From Oscillospiraceae bacterium (GTDB taxonomy: Bacteria; Bacillota; Clostridia; Oscillospirales; Acutalibacteraceae), in NCBI GenBank assembly GCA_015066165.1, contig SVOX01000094.1:1-6152 (forward strand): 6,152 bases of DNA, read 5' to 3'. The position numbers were made by a program, and so were the translations under genes. Below the pieces are notes generated by a model. The model was not told the DNA's origin. It did no database searches and worked only from the letters and a program-made list of their open reading frames with translations. Shown here one piece after another: positions 5,544 to 6,152 of the stretch. Within the stretch, counting starts at the first letter, position 1. Every line of letters starts with the position of its first letter.

Positions 5544-6152
5544 AAATATCGATTGTTTATATTCTTTTGGGGTCATTTTTGCAAAAGATTTAAATACTTT
5601 GCTGAAATATTGCGGATTATCAAAGCCAAGTATTTCAGAAATTTGTGTAAAATTATAAACACATTCACGAATTAGACTTTTGGCTTCTTTAATTTTCAGC
5701 TCATTAAAATACTTAATTATTCCGTTTTTGTGATATTGATTAAATAATTGTTTTATGGCACTCTCACTTTTACCAAAGTGATTTGCAATATCACGAACAG
5801 TAAGTTTGGTATAAACATTTTCTTGTAAGAAATTAAGTACTTCTTTTATTTTATAAGGAACATCTACAGAATATAAGTAATTATCTTTTTCTAACTTTAT
5901 TTCTCCTGTTGATAATACTAACTTTTTTAGTGATATATCATTACTAAGAGGAGTCACAACTGATTCTGCAGCTTTATTTCTCGTTACATAAATATAATAT
6001 TCTCGAGTATTACCTCTTTCACTAATAACTTTAATAGAAAAAGTATTAACACCTAAAGATAATTTCTTTTCTCCGATATCTCCTTCAATTTTAGCCCTAC
6101 TATCACTAGCTACAGCACTAATTACAATTTTTTCATCTGTAACAGTAGCACT
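5532..6152 (-). CDS. Cadherin-like beta-sandwich repeats joined in frame to an AraC-type DNA-binding domain (5' end outside window; possible chimera)
   Basis: The frame is open from the window edge to the stop at 5532, giving the last 206 residues of a protein. Residues 1-58 match a cadherin-like beta-sandwich repeat (PF12733 type): alternating beta sequence, L-S-L-G-V-N-T-F-S-I-K-V at 31-42, then R-E-Y-Y-I-Y-V-T-R at 50-58. Residues 70-100 look like the first third of a second repeat (S-L-K-K-L-V-L-S-T-G at 74-83, L-Y-S-V-D-V-P-Y at 93-100). The repeat then stops, and residues 101-206 form a complete AraC helix-turn-helix domain: L-T-V-R-D-I-A-N-H-F-G-K-S at about 114-126, F-T-Q-I-S-E-I-L-G-F-D-N-P-Q-Y-F at about 168-183, then M-T-P-K-E-Y. 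No membrane segment separates the parts, although such repeats are usually extracellular. Arginine codons before the junction are AGG, AGA and CGA, whereas CGT, common in the rest of the window, appears soon after it. GTG 5957 is in frame but has no ribosome binding site, and the AraC part has no methionine of its own to start from. Each domain is well supported; whether the fusion is real is uncertain. Confidence 0.7.
   Translation of the reverse strand, partial: SATVTDEKIVISAVASDSRAKIEGDIGEKKLSLGVNTFSIKVISERGNTREYYIYVTRNKAAESVVTPLSNDISLKKLVLSTGEIKLEKDNYLYSVDVPYKIKEVLNFLQENVYTKLTVRDIANHFGKSESAIKQLFNQYHKNGIIKYFNELKIKEAKSLIRECVYNFTQISEILGFDNPQYFSKVFKSFAKMTPKEYKQSIFKKQ

Noticed and set aside
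5532..5957. A stand-alone 141-residue AraC regulator starting at GTG 5957
   Set aside because: The frame stays open upstream to the window edge, the GTG has no ribosome binding site, and residues after it still belong to the cadherin-like repeat, so the true start lies outside the window.

Overview
The window is AT-rich DNA that most likely comes from a spore-forming Clostridia-type Bacillota. The evidence is a clear spoVAD gene, tight gene packing with start/stop overlaps, AGGAG-type ribosome binding sites, short perfect intrinsic terminators, and a DUF5685-like gene followed by a J-domain gene as seen in this class. No rRNA, tRNA, CRISPR array, insertion sequence or phage gene is visible. 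Lineage below class is not resolvable from this window.

Region 1 (1-2182, + strand) is the end of an operon with four tightly packed genes. They are the C-terminal end of a DUF5685-like protein, a J-domain/TPR-like protein with a cysteine-rich tail, a six-helix membrane protein of ECF S-component appearance, and a biotin protein ligase without the DNA-binding domain. It closes with a strong intrinsic terminator. The first two genes overlap by 4 bases and look translationally coupled. How the four gene products relate functionally is not known.

Region 2 (2181-4462) is a divergent regulator/enzyme pair: a PocR-like sensor fused to an AraC DNA-binding domain (- strand) and an FAD-dependent oxidoreductase (+ strand). 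They share an intergenic gap of about 109 bases. In it a near-consensus promoter for the regulator overlaps a weaker candidate promoter for the oxidoreductase. The likely logic is a local ligand-sensing switch controlling the oxidoreductase. The substrate is unknown.

Region 3 (4498-5543) is a stand-alone spoVAD, the dipicolinic-acid-binding spore protein gene, without the spoVAC and spoVAE genes that normally flank it. It ends in a bidirectional terminator shared with a convergent gene.

Region 4 (5532-6152, - strand, running off the window) is the oddest part. One continuous reading frame encodes cadherin-like beta-sandwich repeat sequence of the kind found in secreted proteins. The second repeat is cut off midway and continues directly into a complete AraC-type DNA-binding domain, with no membrane segment between. 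This is either a real and unusual fusion, a recombination product, or an assembly chimera with its junction near 5840-5860.
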